Below, piece by piece: positions 34,053 to 42,865 of a DNA stretch of 64,000 nt. Below the pieces are notes generated by a model. That model had not been told where the DNA came from. It searched no databases and worked only from the letters and a program-made list of their open reading frames with translations. Location of the stretch: positions 186,001-250,000 of the forward strand of contig JAHHHQ010000025.1 in NCBI GenBank assembly GCA_019359285.1, given 5' to 3'. This DNA comes from Nodosilinea sp. WJT8-NPBG4 (GTDB lineage Bacteria; Cyanobacteriota; Cyanobacteriia; Phormidesmidales; Phormidesmidaceae). Every line of letters starts with the position of its first letter. The first letter of the stretch is position 1. A program made the position numbers and the translations under genes.

Positions 34053-35937
34053 GTTCTATGTGGGCCTGGGCTACTTTTACAGGCTCTTGCAGCATAGACG
34101 GGGCATCCTCTCCCATCCCCCTACCTAAAGTGGCAGATGCGATCGCCCAAATGGGGAACTTTGGCGTGCGATCGATATACAACAGCCCGTTTGCCTCCTG
34201 GAAGGTATCTGTCAGCTGGGTATAGCAGAAACCGCTGAACATTTCCACCTGATTCACCGTTTGCAGCAGCTCCGCATACTGCCGCTGAAACTCCAGCGCA
34301 TTATCCGAGCGCGCATAGCCCCAGGTATTGCTCTGCTCTTCGGGTTTAGTACAGGCAATGCCGCCAAACTCCGTCAGCATGATCGGCTGGCCTTGGTGGG
34401 GGTAGCCGTCTAGAGTCAACACCCGACCGCCAGGCCGCTGGCGATCGAACAGATCCGCCAACTTCACCTCAGGTCCATAGCGTTTTGCCAAACTATGGGA
34501 TTGAGTGTCATAGTCGTGGATCGCCAAAATATCGGTAGCCGTACTTTCCCAACCGTCGTTCCCGATCACCGGACGGGTAGGATCGAGGGTTTTGGTCAGG
34601 TGATACAACGCCTGGACACAGTGACGATGGGCCGGGGTAGCGGTCAGGTCGGGGACGCCCCAGGACTCGTTAAAGGGCACCCAGACCACAACGCAGGGAT
34701 GGCTGGCATCCCGTTCAATCACTTCCGTCCACTCCTTCGTCAACCGTTCTACCGCCTTGGGGCTAAAGCGATAGGCACTGGGCATTTCTTCCCATACCAT
34801 CAGCCCCAGTACGTCGGCCCAGTAAAGGAAGCGGGGATCTTCAATCTTCTGGTGCTTACGCACGCCGTTGAAGCCCATTTGCTTGACCAGTTCCACATCC
34901 CGGCGCAGAGCCTCATTGGAAGGGGCCGTCATCAGCGTGTCTTCCCAATAGCCCTGATCGAGCACCAGCCGCAGATAGTAGGGATGCCCGTTGAGCATGA
35001 AGCGGTCGCGCTGAATATTCACCGTCCGCATAGCGGTGTAGGAGTTCACCTCATCCACTAGCTGCCCCTGACACCAGAGTTGAATCTGAGCATCAATCAG
35101 CGTCGGCTTCTCAGGACTCCACAACAATGTATTGCGATAGTCATCGATACCAGGGTCGGATAGGGCAATGCGGCGGTGAATTTCGCCATTCAGCACCTCA
35201 TACATGTCGTTGACGAGGAGCTGCTTGCCCACTGTCAACCGCACCTTCAGGTGCATTTCCTTTTGCAGGTCGCCGGAGACGAACCCTTCAAAGCCAATTT
35301 CCCAGCGCTCAAAATGGGGTGTCCATTTGATGCGATCGATATAGGTGACGGGAACTTTTTCCAACCACACCGTTTGCCAGATGCCGCTAGTGCGGGGATA
35401 CCAGATGCTATGGGGGTCCCGCTGCCAGTCCTGCTTACCTCGTGGTTTTGCCAGGTCGGTGGGGTCGTCTTCGGCCCATACGGTTACCGTCTGCCTGCCA
35501 TCTGGGCGCAACACGGAGGTAATATCCATCGAGAAGGGGGTGTGCCCGCCCTCGTGGTCAACCATGAACTGGCCGTTTACCCAAACCCGCGCTCGGTAAT
35601 CGACAGCTCCAAAATGGAGAAGGACGCGATCGCCCTCCGCTGCCACCTCGAACTCTCGTTCATACCAGCAATTTGGATGGAACCCCGTGTCATGAATACC
35701 ACTGCGGATAGATTCGGGAGCGAACGGAACTTCGATATTCTGACTCCACGATGTAACATCGCTGGGTCGTGCAAAGTGCCCTTCGTCATCGTAGGTAAAC
35801 TTCCAGGTGCCATCCAGGGAAGTCCACTGAGAACGCTGTAGCTGAGGACGGGGGTATCCTGAGCTTGCCTGCGCCTGTAGGGTGGGGGTTAAGTCGCAGG
35901 GATATTCTTCTTCAAGACATTTACCGAAGAAATTCAT
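33964..35937 (-). CDS. Glycoside hydrolase family 2 protein (beta-galactosidase/glucuronidase type)
   Basis: A 657-residue GH2 enzyme. Seen: N-terminal jelly-roll with RSQWTSLDGTWKF and VDYRARVWVNGQF, an immunoglobulin-like part, and a TIM barrel starting MGFNGVRKHQKIEDPRF with the acid/base in VWVPFNESWGVPD and the nucleophile in LTEFGGIACT. No signal peptide is visible, so it likely acts in the cytosol. First gene of the run GH2-galT-M24-galK-hflX; beta-galactosidase is the most economical role given those neighbours, but beta-glucuronidase or mannosidase cannot be excluded. Its 3' end overlaps galT by 89 nt. Confidence 0.9.
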   Translation of the reverse strand: MNFFGKCLEEEYPCDLTPTLQAQASSGYPRPQLQRSQWTSLDGTWKFTYDDEGHFARPSDVTSWSQNIEVPFAPESIRSGIHDTGFHPNCWYEREFEVAAEGDRVLLHFGAVDYRARVWVNGQFMVDHEGGHTPFSMDITSVLRPDGRQTVTVWAEDDPTDLAKPRGKQDWQRDPHSIWYPRTSGIWQTVWLEKVPVTYIDRIKWTPHFERWEIGFEGFVSGDLQKEMHLKVRLTVGKQLLVNDMYEVLNGEIHRRIALSDPGIDDYRNTLLWSPEKPTLIDAQIQLWCQGQLVDEVNSYTAMRTVNIQRDRFMLNGHPYYLRLVLDQGYWEDTLMTAPSNEALRRDVELVKQMGFNGVRKHQKIEDPRFLYWADVLGLMVWEEMPSAYRFSPKAVERLTKEWTEVIERDASHPCVVVWVPFNESWGVPDLTATPAHRHCVQALYHLTKTLDPTRPVIGNDGWESTATDILAIHDYDTQSHSLAKRYGPEVKLADLFDRQRPGGRVLTLDGYPHQGQPIMLTEFGGIACTKPEEQSNTWGYARSDNALEFQRQYAELLQTVNQVEMFSGFCYTQLTDTFQEANGLLYIDRTPKFPIWAIASATLGRGMGEDAPSMLQEPVKVAQAHIEHALSDALEARWAQPHPVQPITHCGGNNCA

Positions 35938-36458
35938 GGGGGTGTATAACCAAACTGCCTGTGTTCAAACTGCTGCTCTAAGGATGCCCTCTTAGCACTC
36001 CTTAACTATCTCTATTCTCGCAGTTATTTCACTCCATAACCTGGATTGACTCTTGGTAGCACCTCCAGAAATTCCTGAGGAGGCTGTCTTTCCGTGAGAA
36101 TACGGAGATAGAAGAACCAGGCCCTAATTCGCCAAGGCGGGTCAGTGGCTTAGCGCCTGGTGAAAGGGAATCAGCTCTTCACGGAGTGGGCAGTGCTCGT
36201 TTATTAATTTAAAGACAGATATATCCTTTGCCAGTGACTTAGCTGACCCAAAAAGGTTGCTGAAATAGCGGAAGCTGGGGTGACCTGGGCGATGAGCCGG
36301 TGAAGCTAAGTGCTAGGAATTGGTGGCGCTAGCTCAGCAGGAGTGCGATCGCGTCTGTCAGACCGAATCACCATCGCATTGATGGGACAGGGGAGCCGCT
36401 AGCCAGTCAAAAGCGATCTTTTTGGATCCAGGTCCGCAAAAGGACAGTTTTTGCTAAA
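35938..36458. other. Gene-free stretch upstream of GH2
   Basis: About 520 nt with no supported open frame and no recognised RNA. It must carry the promoter of the GH2-gal operon at its left side. One HIP1-like site and short unrelated hairpins are present; nothing else was recognised. Confidence 0.5.
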
Positions 36459-36530
36459 AGCCGATGGCGGGATTTGAACCCGCGACCGCTCGATTACGAA
36501 TCGAGTGCTCTACCACTGAGCCACATCGGC
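36459..36530 (-). tRNA. tRNA-Thr (anticodon CGT)
   Basis: The minus strand folds into a standard cloverleaf: acceptor GCCGATG / CATCGGC, D arm GGCTCAGTGGTAGAGC, anticodon stem CTCGA / TCGAG with loop TTCGTAA (anticodon CGT, complement of 36496-36498), and T arm GCGGGTTCAAATCCCGC. The discriminator base is T and CCA is not encoded. It reads ACG threonine codons. Confidence 0.97.
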
Positions 36531-36642
36531 ATGGATATTTACAGTTAGCTAGTATAACAGGGTCGGGCGATCGCACGATCGAGTCGTTTCCCAGGGCAGC
36601 GAGGCTAGGCAAAGCAGCACGACCCTGGGGCTAGCCTGGCAC

Positions 36643-37164
36643 CTAGTCTTTCTCAATATACTTACGAACGCTGTTGAGATCGATGTAGCGATCGGTGGCG
36701 TTGCGCAGTTCGCGGGCAATCATTCCTTCCGTCGAGACAACGGTTATGTGGGTGTTTTTGGAGCGCAGCAGCTCAATGGCCCGCTCAAAGTCGCCGTCGC
36801 CGCTAAAGAGAACGACCTCATCGTACTGATCTACGGTGTTGAACATGTCGATGGCAATCTCAATATCGAGATTGGCTTTCTGGGAGTATCGCCCAGAGGT
36901 ATCGTCGTAATACTCCTTGAGAATTTTGGTTCGCACAGTGTAGCCGAGGCTGATCAGCGCATCTCGAAAACCACGCTGATCTTGGGGATCTTTCAGCCCG
37001 GTATACCAAAAGGCGTTTACTAAGGTAGCGCCACCGTCAAGGCTAAGAAAATATTCAAGTACCCGCTTGGGATCAAAGAACCAGCCATTTTTTTGCTGGG
37101 CGTAGAACATATTATTGCCGTCTACGAAAATCGACAAACGCTTCAAGCCGTATCTATTTGCCAT
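36643..37164 (-). CDS. NYN-domain protein, LabA-like
   Basis: A 173-residue PIN-like NYN nuclease-fold protein. Seen: SIFVDGNNMFYAQQ (first Asp and Asn), DIEIAIDMFN (second acidic site) and VVLFSGDGDFERAI (third Asp pair), the full acidic set of LabA/DUF88 proteins. Family: LabA in Synechococcus takes part in circadian output feedback through KaiC; other NYN proteins are RNases. Which applies here is not shown. Start at ATG 37164. It stands alone, next to tRNA-Thr. Confidence 0.85.
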   Translation of the reverse strand: MANRYGLKRLSIFVDGNNMFYAQQKNGWFFDPKRVLEYFLSLDGGATLVNAFWYTGLKDPQDQRGFRDALISLGYTVRTKILKEYYDDTSGRYSQKANLDIEIAIDMFNTVDQYDEVVLFSGDGDFERAIELLRSKNTHITVVSTEGMIARELRNATDRYIDLNSVRKYIEKD

Positions 37165-37787
37165 AAATATGAATAATAATCAACTTAACGAGTTATCTAT
37201 CTTGTAAGCAGTGTAGATGCTGATTCTAGTTAACTCGGTAGATTAATCACTCAATCAATGGTGAGGTCTGACTCGAGAAAACTAGGCCTAGCCAAAGCGT
37301 TTATATAGAGAACAAGGCTAAGAGTGTAGCCGTTTCTATCAAAAAAATCTAGAGATCAGTTAGACTTAAAGGTAGAAAAGTCCGTTTGGTAAGGGGTAAA
37401 TGAGCTGATTCGCGCTGCCAAAACTAACAAAATTTTAGGAATTAATCTTACAGCTTCTGAAGTAAAAGTTGAAGGAGTTCAACAGCTTAGACTGCACCGC
37501 GACCCTATTATTAAACCTAAAAATGCTCGGCTCTACTGCTTGCACCTGAAGTAAACGCACGTTGTCAAATTGATAATGTAAATTTGACAAAACAAAGCCG
37601 AAATCTACCTTATTTTTAGCAGTTGCATTAAAGAACAACCGCCCGGCTGAACTAGCTACACCTGCAGAATAGATCTAACGCAGTTTTAATAACTAAACTC
37701 AATATCATATTGAACTAAGCCTAAAATTAACTTTATCTTTTACCTATAGTATACTGCCAACCCCGGATCTGGAATTAGGTGGCCCAC
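37165..37787. other. AT-rich gene-free stretch
   Basis: About 620 nt, clearly more AT-rich than its surroundings. A 67-codon minus frame (37435-37638) and a plus-strand frame without a start codon (ending near 37554) show no family resemblance. It may be decayed coding sequence; nothing could be identified. Confidence 0.5.
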
Positions 37788-38834
37788 TCACAGGGGCACA
37801 TCGCTGGTGCGGGCCTTGAGAATGGCCTGAAGCTCGGCGGGCAAATTCTCAAAGAAGCTATGGCCAGTGGCTATTTCAATGCGCTGGACTGAGGTTTGGT
37901 AGCGACGCCAGTCAGGGCTGACCTGGTTGCTGTTGGGCAGGTCAACGGCAATTATTTGACTGTCGCTGCCAATGCCTAAACCGCCGTTGGGGAGGCGATC
38001 GTATATCACGATGATTTTCCACAGGCGAGAGGGTATGGCAATGGCTCGGTTGCCGATGCTGCCCTGGCTGCCGTAAGCTCCAGCAAACACGTGCAGGCTG
38101 TGGTCGTACTGGTAGACCAGCGATCGCCCGTATTCTTCTAGTTCTCGCCAGGGGCCACGGTTGTTATCGGGGGCCTGGGGAATGATATTGGTCATCAAAA
38201 AGGTGGCAGCGTTGTCGCTCACGCTGCCGGTGCGATCGCCCGAGGGCACCACATGGCCGCGATCGTAGCCGCTGCCCCGATAGTCGTTGGGGGTAACCTG
38301 GTAAAACCCAGCGGGCAGCGCTCCGTCGGGGCGAAAGTTGTCTTGGCGATCGGTGGAGCCTAACCAAGCGGCATCGACCTCCCAACTGGCCCAGTTAAGC
38401 CCGTTGCGATCGCGGCTATAGCTAAGTGCGTACTGATTGCGCTGAATTAAATAGTTGTTAGGGTTGGTGGTCGCTGCCTGGCTGGGGTTCCCCAGTGCCA
38501 GGTGGGGGTTGCTAGAGGGCGGAGCTGGTGGATCGGCACTCGGTGTTTCGACGGGCAGCAGTTCACAGGCTCTACCATTGCCGTCACCGTCAAGGCTATA
38601 GGGGTCGCCCCCAAAGGCATCGAGCACCGTCTGAGCCTGGGGCTGGCTAGCGAAGTCGCCACAGTTGCAGTCGTCATCAACGCAGGGCGGCAGGGTTGAT
38701 ACATCCACAGGGGCAACCCAATTGGTCACCGACAACAGCAGATTCCCACAGCCAGCTAGCCCCAGCACTAGGGCCACCAGCGATAATCGGCTCCAGGGAC
38801 GCAGCCGAGAAAACGTCATTGCCAATCGACCCAT
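37788..38834 (-). CDS. Lipoprotein DNA/RNA non-specific endonuclease with Excalibur domain
   Basis: A 348-residue exported nuclease. Seen: a signal peptide with lipobox LAGC (Cys29), an Excalibur calcium-binding domain from about 51 to 91 with CVDDDCNCGDF and DGDGNGRACE, a Pro/Ser-rich linker, and a NUC1-type beta-beta-alpha-metal nuclease from about 125 with the catalytic DRGHVVPSGDR (191-201) and MTNIIPQ metal Asn. Family: such nucleases degrade extracellular DNA/RNA using Mg2+. Excalibur before the nuclease, rather than at the C-terminus, is less usual. ATG 38834 or 38819 both keep the signal. Confidence 0.9.
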   Translation of the reverse strand: MGRLAMTFSRLRPWSRLSLVALVLGLAGCGNLLLSVTNWVAPVDVSTLPPCVDDDCNCGDFASQPQAQTVLDAFGGDPYSLDGDGNGRACELLPVETPSADPPAPPSSNPHLALGNPSQAATTNPNNYLIQRNQYALSYSRDRNGLNWASWEVDAAWLGSTDRQDNFRPDGALPAGFYQVTPNDYRGSGYDRGHVVPSGDRTGSVSDNAATFLMTNIIPQAPDNNRGPWRELEEYGRSLVYQYDHSLHVFAGAYGSQGSIGNRAIAIPSRLWKIIVIYDRLPNGGLGIGSDSQIIAVDLPNSNQVSPDWRRYQTSVQRIEIATGHSFFENLPAELQAILKARTSDVPL

Positions 38835-39112
38835 GGTTAAGCGGCCATCCCGTTAAAGATATTCATACAAATGTACTGAAATCATGCCCGAGCGCAACGC
38901 CTGTCTCGCCAATCCTGGCTGATCTATCGTCAACGGCAGGGGTGGAGGTTGCGGAAGGGCTCAATAGCGTTAACAATGTGAAACGTGGCCTGGCTTATCC
39001 CCCCGCCTGGCATAGGAATGTTTCACCCCATCGGGTGCGGGGCTACTGCTCGGGCTAAGTGCAAGAAAATTCTCGTTTTCTGCCCGTATTTCTATTCATT
39101 ACTAGGATGATT

Positions 39113-39586
39113 ATGCTCAACCAAGCAATTGCTAAGCTACAGGCATGGTTCCCCGCCGCCGCCGTCCACGCGCACTGCGATGGCCCCTGCGGCGTTTACG
39201 ACCCCTCCTCGGCTCGCATTGCCGCCGAAGCCGTGCTGTCGATGACCAAAAAGCTGGTCGACCTTGAGGTGCCTGCTGGTGGCGATAAAGCTGCCTCTGT
39301 TGCCTACCACAATACCTTCGCCCGCTATACCGCCATCAAAGAAGAGCAAGCCCAAATTACCAAAGATGAGCTGCTGGTGCTTTGGACCGACTACTTCAAG
39401 CCCGTGCACTTAGAGCAGTTCCCCGACCTGCATGACACCTTCTGGAAAGCCGCTAAGCTCTGCTCGGCCTGCAAGGTCGAAGTCAGCGTGCAGCATGCCA
39501 ACGAGCTGATGGAAGCCGTGCAGAAAATCCACGGCATTTTCTGGGCAACCAAGAACCGTGATGTGTCTTGGTACACCGCTAGCTAG
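39113..39586 (+). CDS. sodN: Nickel superoxide dismutase
   Basis: Dismutates superoxide to oxygen and peroxide; the mature enzyme binds Ni with its N-terminal 'nickel hook'. Seen: HCDGPCGVYDP, with His1, Cys2 and Cys6 of the mature protein, preceded by a ~20-residue propeptide that must be cut before His. ATG 39113 is chosen because agga lies five nt upstream; the frame is open back to 39059. Product is 157 residues. The maturation protease SodX follows at 39694, as in other cyanobacteria. A 7-bp inverted repeat gtgaaac/gtttcac (38978-38984, 39020-39026) lies upstream and could be regulatory. Confidence 0.96.
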   Translation: MLNQAIAKLQAWFPAAAVHAHCDGPCGVYDPSSARIAAEAVLSMTKKLVDLEVPAGGDKAASVAYHNTFARYTAIKEEQAQITKDELLVLWTDYFKPVHLEQFPDLHDTFWKAAKLCSACKVEVSVQHANELMEAVQKIHGIFWATKNRDVSWYTAS

Positions 39587-39600
39587 AGGGAGATGGGGGA

Positions 39601-39691
39601 GGTGAGGGAGATGAGGCGCATAAGGTAGATGAGCAGGGCGAAGGCTCTTCATCTTCCCCATTTCCTTATCTTCCTTATCTCCTCACCCTTA
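39601..39691. repeat. Purine/pyrimidine imperfect inverted repeat between sodN and sodX
   Basis: A purine-rich stretch (from gaggtgaggg near 39609) is followed by a pyrimidine-rich stretch (to cctcaccctt near 39690) that is its imperfect reverse complement over about 40 nt, at about 70% matching by eye. It fills the gap between sodN and sodX and would form a long weak hairpin in the mRNA. Confidence 0.6.
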
Positions 39692-39693
39692 AA

Positions 39694-40083
39694 TTGAGTC
39701 TGTTGGAAAACCACCTCGGCATTTCCCCACAGCCGCCGTCGCAGTTGCGCCACAGTCAGCTCACCGATCTGGTGCTCTGGCTGCTGCGCCAGCGGCGGCG
39801 GTTTCGCATTGTGGGGGCTTCGATGCTGCCTCTTTTAGAGCCGGGTATGGAGGTGTTAATCAACCCCTTCGCCTATGGCCAGCAACGACCCCAGCCAGGC
39901 GATCTAGTGGTGGCCGAGCATCCGCGGCAGCCGGGGCTGCTGCTAATTAAGTGGGTGGTCTATATCGATGCCGACGGCTGCTTTTTGCGAGGGCTGAACG
40001 TGGTGGAGAGCACCGACAGCCGCGAGTTTGGCCTAGTGCCCTGGGTGGGACTAGTGGGTCAGGTCGTCTGCCGGCTGCCCTGA
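39694..40083 (+). CDS. sodX: Nickel-type superoxide dismutase maturation protease
   Basis: S26 (signal-peptidase-like) serine protease of 129 residues that removes the SodN propeptide. Seen: catalytic Ser in VGASMLPLLEPG (about 42-53) and catalytic Lys in LLIKWVVY, plus the small beta-domain that follows. The frame begins with TTG at 39694; no ATG precedes the serine motif, so TTG is probably used. It lies 107 nt after sodN on the same strand, with an imperfect hairpin between. Confidence 0.93.
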   Translation: MSLLENHLGISPQPPSQLRHSQLTDLVLWLLRQRRRFRIVGASMLPLLEPGMEVLINPFAYGQQRPQPGDLVVAEHPRQPGLLLIKWVVYIDADGCFLRGLNVVESTDSREFGLVPWVGLVGQVVCRLP

Positions 40084-40095
40084 GGGGGAGTGGAG

Positions 40096-40692
40096 CTAGG
40101 AGAAGCTTTTCACAACGGCCATGACTTCGGCGGGAGAGTCGACGCGGTAGGCATGAATGCCGAGGGCGCGGGCCGCTTCCACATTGCGGGCCCCGTCGTC
40201 AAAGAACGCTACGTTGTCGGCGGGGGCATCAAGCACCGACAGCACATGCTCAAAGACGGCTGTACTGGGCTTGATCAGCCCGATTTTGTAGGACAAAAAT
40301 AGCTGGTCGAAGTAATCAAAAAAGTCGTAGCGATCGCGCAGTCGCTCATAGTGGGCAGGGTTAGTGTTTGACAGCAGCGACAGATGGTAGCGGGGTTTGA
40401 GGGCAGCGAGCATGTCGTTGCACTGGGGCAGCGGTGCCCGCACAATCTCTAAAAACTCATGCTGAACGACTGCGGGGGCGATCGCCAGACCAAAATCCTG
40501 CACAAAGGCGGTGGCAAAGGCATCGAAGTCGGTGCGGCCGCTCTCAAAATCGACGACGCAGGGGGCGCTGACCCAGAGGCGGTGGATTTCCTCAATGGTG
40601 ATGGGGCGACCCAGCAGGTCTTTTACCCGCTCGAGCCACTGTAGCTCGATCAGCACCCCACCCATGTCAAACACAATGTGCGTAATGGCCAT
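40096..40692 (-). CDS. HAD-superfamily phosphatase (subfamily IA)
   Basis: A 198-residue haloacid dehalogenase-like hydrolase. Seen: HIVFDMGGVLIEL with the nucleophile Asp at the N-terminus, an alpha-helical cap, LSLLSNTNPAHYERL (motif II Ser/Thr-Asn), KIGLIKPST with the motif III Lys, and NVAFFDDGARNVEAA with motif IV Asp pair. Substrate unknown; members act on sugar phosphates, FMN or similar. Convergent with sodX, 12 nt apart. Confidence 0.88.
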   Translation of the reverse strand: MAITHIVFDMGGVLIELQWLERVKDLLGRPITIEEIHRLWVSAPCVVDFESGRTDFDAFATAFVQDFGLAIAPAVVQHEFLEIVRAPLPQCNDMLAALKPRYHLSLLSNTNPAHYERLRDRYDFFDYFDQLFLSYKIGLIKPSTAVFEHVLSVLDAPADNVAFFDDGARNVEAARALGIHAYRVDSPAEVMAVVKSFS

Positions 40693-41097
40693 CGTCGTTG
40701 CTCCGCTGAAATTGACCAGCCTTACCTTACCGGGCTTTGCTCTCGCTTCGCTTTTGTGCAGTGCTTGAGGTCGGGGTTAGAGGGCGTCTAGGCTAAATAT
40801 TTGTGAGTCGATCAGGGGTGATTGAGACATTACCGCTTGTGACAGGAGATTACGTTTTTTCTTGGCGGTTGCTGTTGCTGGACTCCTGCGATCGCCTCAA
40901 AGCCACAACAGTGGAAGCTTTCCTCTTTATGTCACAACGTAACGGCCGGGCGATAACAGCATTGCCGAAAGAATAATTCACACTGACGGCCAATAAAGTT
41001 CGTTAGGCTGAAATCATTGATAAACAAGGAACTCAGCCCCAAACCCCGAGTTCCTGACCCGGCGCTTCACCCGTCATCCTTCACTAGGCATATATTC
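40693..41097. other. Intergenic region between HAD gene and membrane protein gene
   Basis: About 400 nt. It holds an 8-bp perfect inverted repeat aggaactc (41027-41034) and gagttcct (41048-41055) in the leader of the next gene, 43 nt before its start; this could be an operator or a small 5' UTR hairpin. No coding sequence is supported. Confidence 0.45.
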
Positions 41098-41628
41098 ATG
41101 AATTCGCTATCTCACCCCATCGCTAAACCCACCCCCTGGATTGGGGCAGTTGTGTTTGCGCTCATGTTTTGGTTCAGCAGCAGCCTGCTAATGGATTTTG
41201 TCATCATGCCTGGGCTGTTTGTTGGCGGCATGATGAGCCAACCCGATTTTGGTTCAGCGGGCTACGCCATGTTTTGGGTGTTTAACCGTCTAGAGCTGCT
41301 CTGCGCTGGCGTTATTTTGACCGGTCTATTGGCTGCTCGACAGTCTCGCCCCCAGCGTCCCGTGGTGGCCAGCGGCCTGCGCAGCCGCTGGGCCGTAGAG
41401 ATCGGGCTAGGCTTGTTGGCCCTCACCCTAGTGCTGACCTATGCGATCGCCCCGGCTATGGCTGCCCTAGGTGCCTCCCTAGACCCCTTTGCCGCCACCG
41501 TTGAAGTGCCCGGTGCAATGAACCAGATGCACGGGCTGTATTTTGGCTTAGAGGCCGTCAAGCTGCTGGGCTGTGGTGCGCTACTTAGCTTGCTCTACGG
41601 TGACCTCAGCCGAGTTGAGGAGCTATAG
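41098..41628 (+). CDS. Four-helix membrane protein (DUF4149-like)
   Basis: A 176-residue integral membrane protein of unknown function. Seen: hydrophobic helices near residues 14-42, 60-82, 100-125 and 146-168; conserved-looking SSSLLMDFVIMPGLF in the first and NQMHGLYFGLEA before the last. This pattern fits the DUF4149/TMEM205-like group, but the match is by eye. ATG 41098 is preferred to the longest frame (41017) because agg lies ten nt upstream and the first 27 codons lack family character. Followed by a strong terminator. Confidence 0.7.
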   Translation: MNSLSHPIAKPTPWIGAVVFALMFWFSSSLLMDFVIMPGLFVGGMMSQPDFGSAGYAMFWVFNRLELLCAGVILTGLLAARQSRPQRPVVASGLRSRWAVEIGLGLLALTLVLTYAIAPAMAALGASLDPFAATVEVPGAMNQMHGLYFGLEAVKLLGCGALLSLLYGDLSRVEEL

Positions 41629-41647
41629 CTCAGGTTAATCTTTGCTC

Positions 41648-41691
41648 AAAAGCCCCCTGGTTCTTCGATAGGGAAGAACCAGGGGGCTTTT
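41648..41691. terminator. Bidirectional intrinsic terminator
   Basis: Perfect 18-bp inverted repeat 41648-41665 / 41674-41691 (aaaagccccctggttctt type) with an 8-nt loop. The stem ends in A on the left and T on the right, so it can stop transcripts in both directions. It lies between convergent genes ending at 41628 (+) and 41714 (-). Confidence 0.92.
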
Positions 41692-41713
41692 AATTGTTCT
41701 CGGTTTCAGCAAT

Positions 41714-42697
41714 TTACAGGCGAGTGTTGGTCAGGCTTTGGCGTGGGTTAGTTGTGCGGCCGTCGCGAATTTTTTCGTATAGCTGGCGCTCGGTATCGTT
41801 GAGGCTCGCCGGAGGTGTAATCACGACTTTGATGAGCAGATCGCCGCGATCGCCCTTGGGCCGAGGCCAGCCCTTGCCCCGCAGCCGCAGAGTTTGACCC
41901 GAGCGAGTGCCCCCGGGTAGGTTCATGGTCACGCTGCCATCGGGGGTAGGCACGTCAATCTTGCCCCCCAGCACCGCCTCGTCGGGGGTAATGGGCACCT
42001 CGGCCGTGAGGCTGTCGCCCTCCAGGGTAAAGAAGCTATGCCCCTCTAGCTGCACCACCAGATAAATATCGGCGGGCTGCTTGGTGTAGGGGTTCATCGG
42101 CCCCTTGCCCTTGAGGCGAATTTTGCTGCCCTGCTTGGCCCCGGGCGGAATGCGCACCTCCACACTGTCGTTGCCAATGCGCAGGCGCTTGTGGGCACCG
42201 TGGAAGGCTTCGCCAAAGGTGAGGCGAATGCTGGCCTCTTGATCAAAGGATTGGTTGGGGGCGGCTTCGTAGCCAAACCCAGGGCTACCGGCCCCACCCC
42301 CCGGAGTCCCATAGGGATAGGAGCGGGCACTGCCGCCGCCAGGGGTAGCAAAACGACCCAACAGCTCGTTAATGAACTCGTCAAAGCTGCCGTAGTTGCT
42401 AAAGTCAAAGCCGCCCATGTCGCCGGGGCTGCCATAGGCGGTGCCGGCACCGGCACGGCTGGCCTGCTGCCAGTATTGACCGTACTGGTCGTACTTTTTG
42501 CGCTTGTCGGCGTCGGAGAGCACCTCGTAGGCTTCGCTCACCTCTTTGAACTTGGCCTCGGCGGTTTTGTCATTGGGGTTAACGTCGGGGTGGTACTTGC
42601 GGGCCAGCTTGCGAAAAGACTGCTTGATCTCGTCAGCACTTGCCGTGCGACTGACCCCCAGCACCGCGTAGTAGTCTTTAAAGCCCGTAGCAGCCAT
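41714..42697 (-). CDS. DnaJ-type co-chaperone (CbpA/DnaJ C-terminal class)
   Basis: J-domain co-chaperone of Hsp70, 327 residues. Seen: J domain [18 protein letters not shown] with HPDVNPND (HPD motif) in residues 5-70, a Gly/Ser/Tyr-rich linker to about 150, and two beta-rich client-binding domains with [19 protein letters not shown] and [19 protein letters not shown]. The zinc-finger of full DnaJ is missing, so it is a type II J protein. ATG 42697 has taggagg six nt upstream. Confidence 0.92.
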   Translation of the reverse strand: MAATGFKDYYAVLGVSRTASADEIKQSFRKLARKYHPDVNPNDKTAEAKFKEVSEAYEVLSDADKRKKYDQYGQYWQQASRAGAGTAYGSPGDMGGFDFSNYGSFDEFINELLGRFATPGGGSARSYPYGTPGGGAGSPGFGYEAAPNQSFDQEASIRLTFGEAFHGAHKRLRIGNDSVEVRIPPGAKQGSKIRLKGKGPMNPYTKQPADIYLVVQLEGHSFFTLEGDSLTAEVPITPDEAVLGGKIDVPTPDGSVTMNLPGGTRSGQTLRLRGKGWPRPKGDRGDLLIKVVITPPASLNDTERQLYEKIRDGRTTNPRQSLTNTRL

Positions 42698-42865
42698 TCC
42701 TATCCTCCTAAAAACCCGCGCTCAAGTGGTAACTATAGGCCTGTAGTCAGCTTTGAGCTCGGAAGGGCACCGCCGCTTCTGCCAGACCCATGTCTACCTC
42801 TGGGTTTAGCGTAGCAAACCCCATGCCCAAGGAAAGTTCGGTTTTCCAGGTTGGGGCGGGGCAAA

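Noticed and set aside
37435..37638. 67-codon minus frame
   Set aside because: AT-rich, no family resemblance, and no ribosome site seen.
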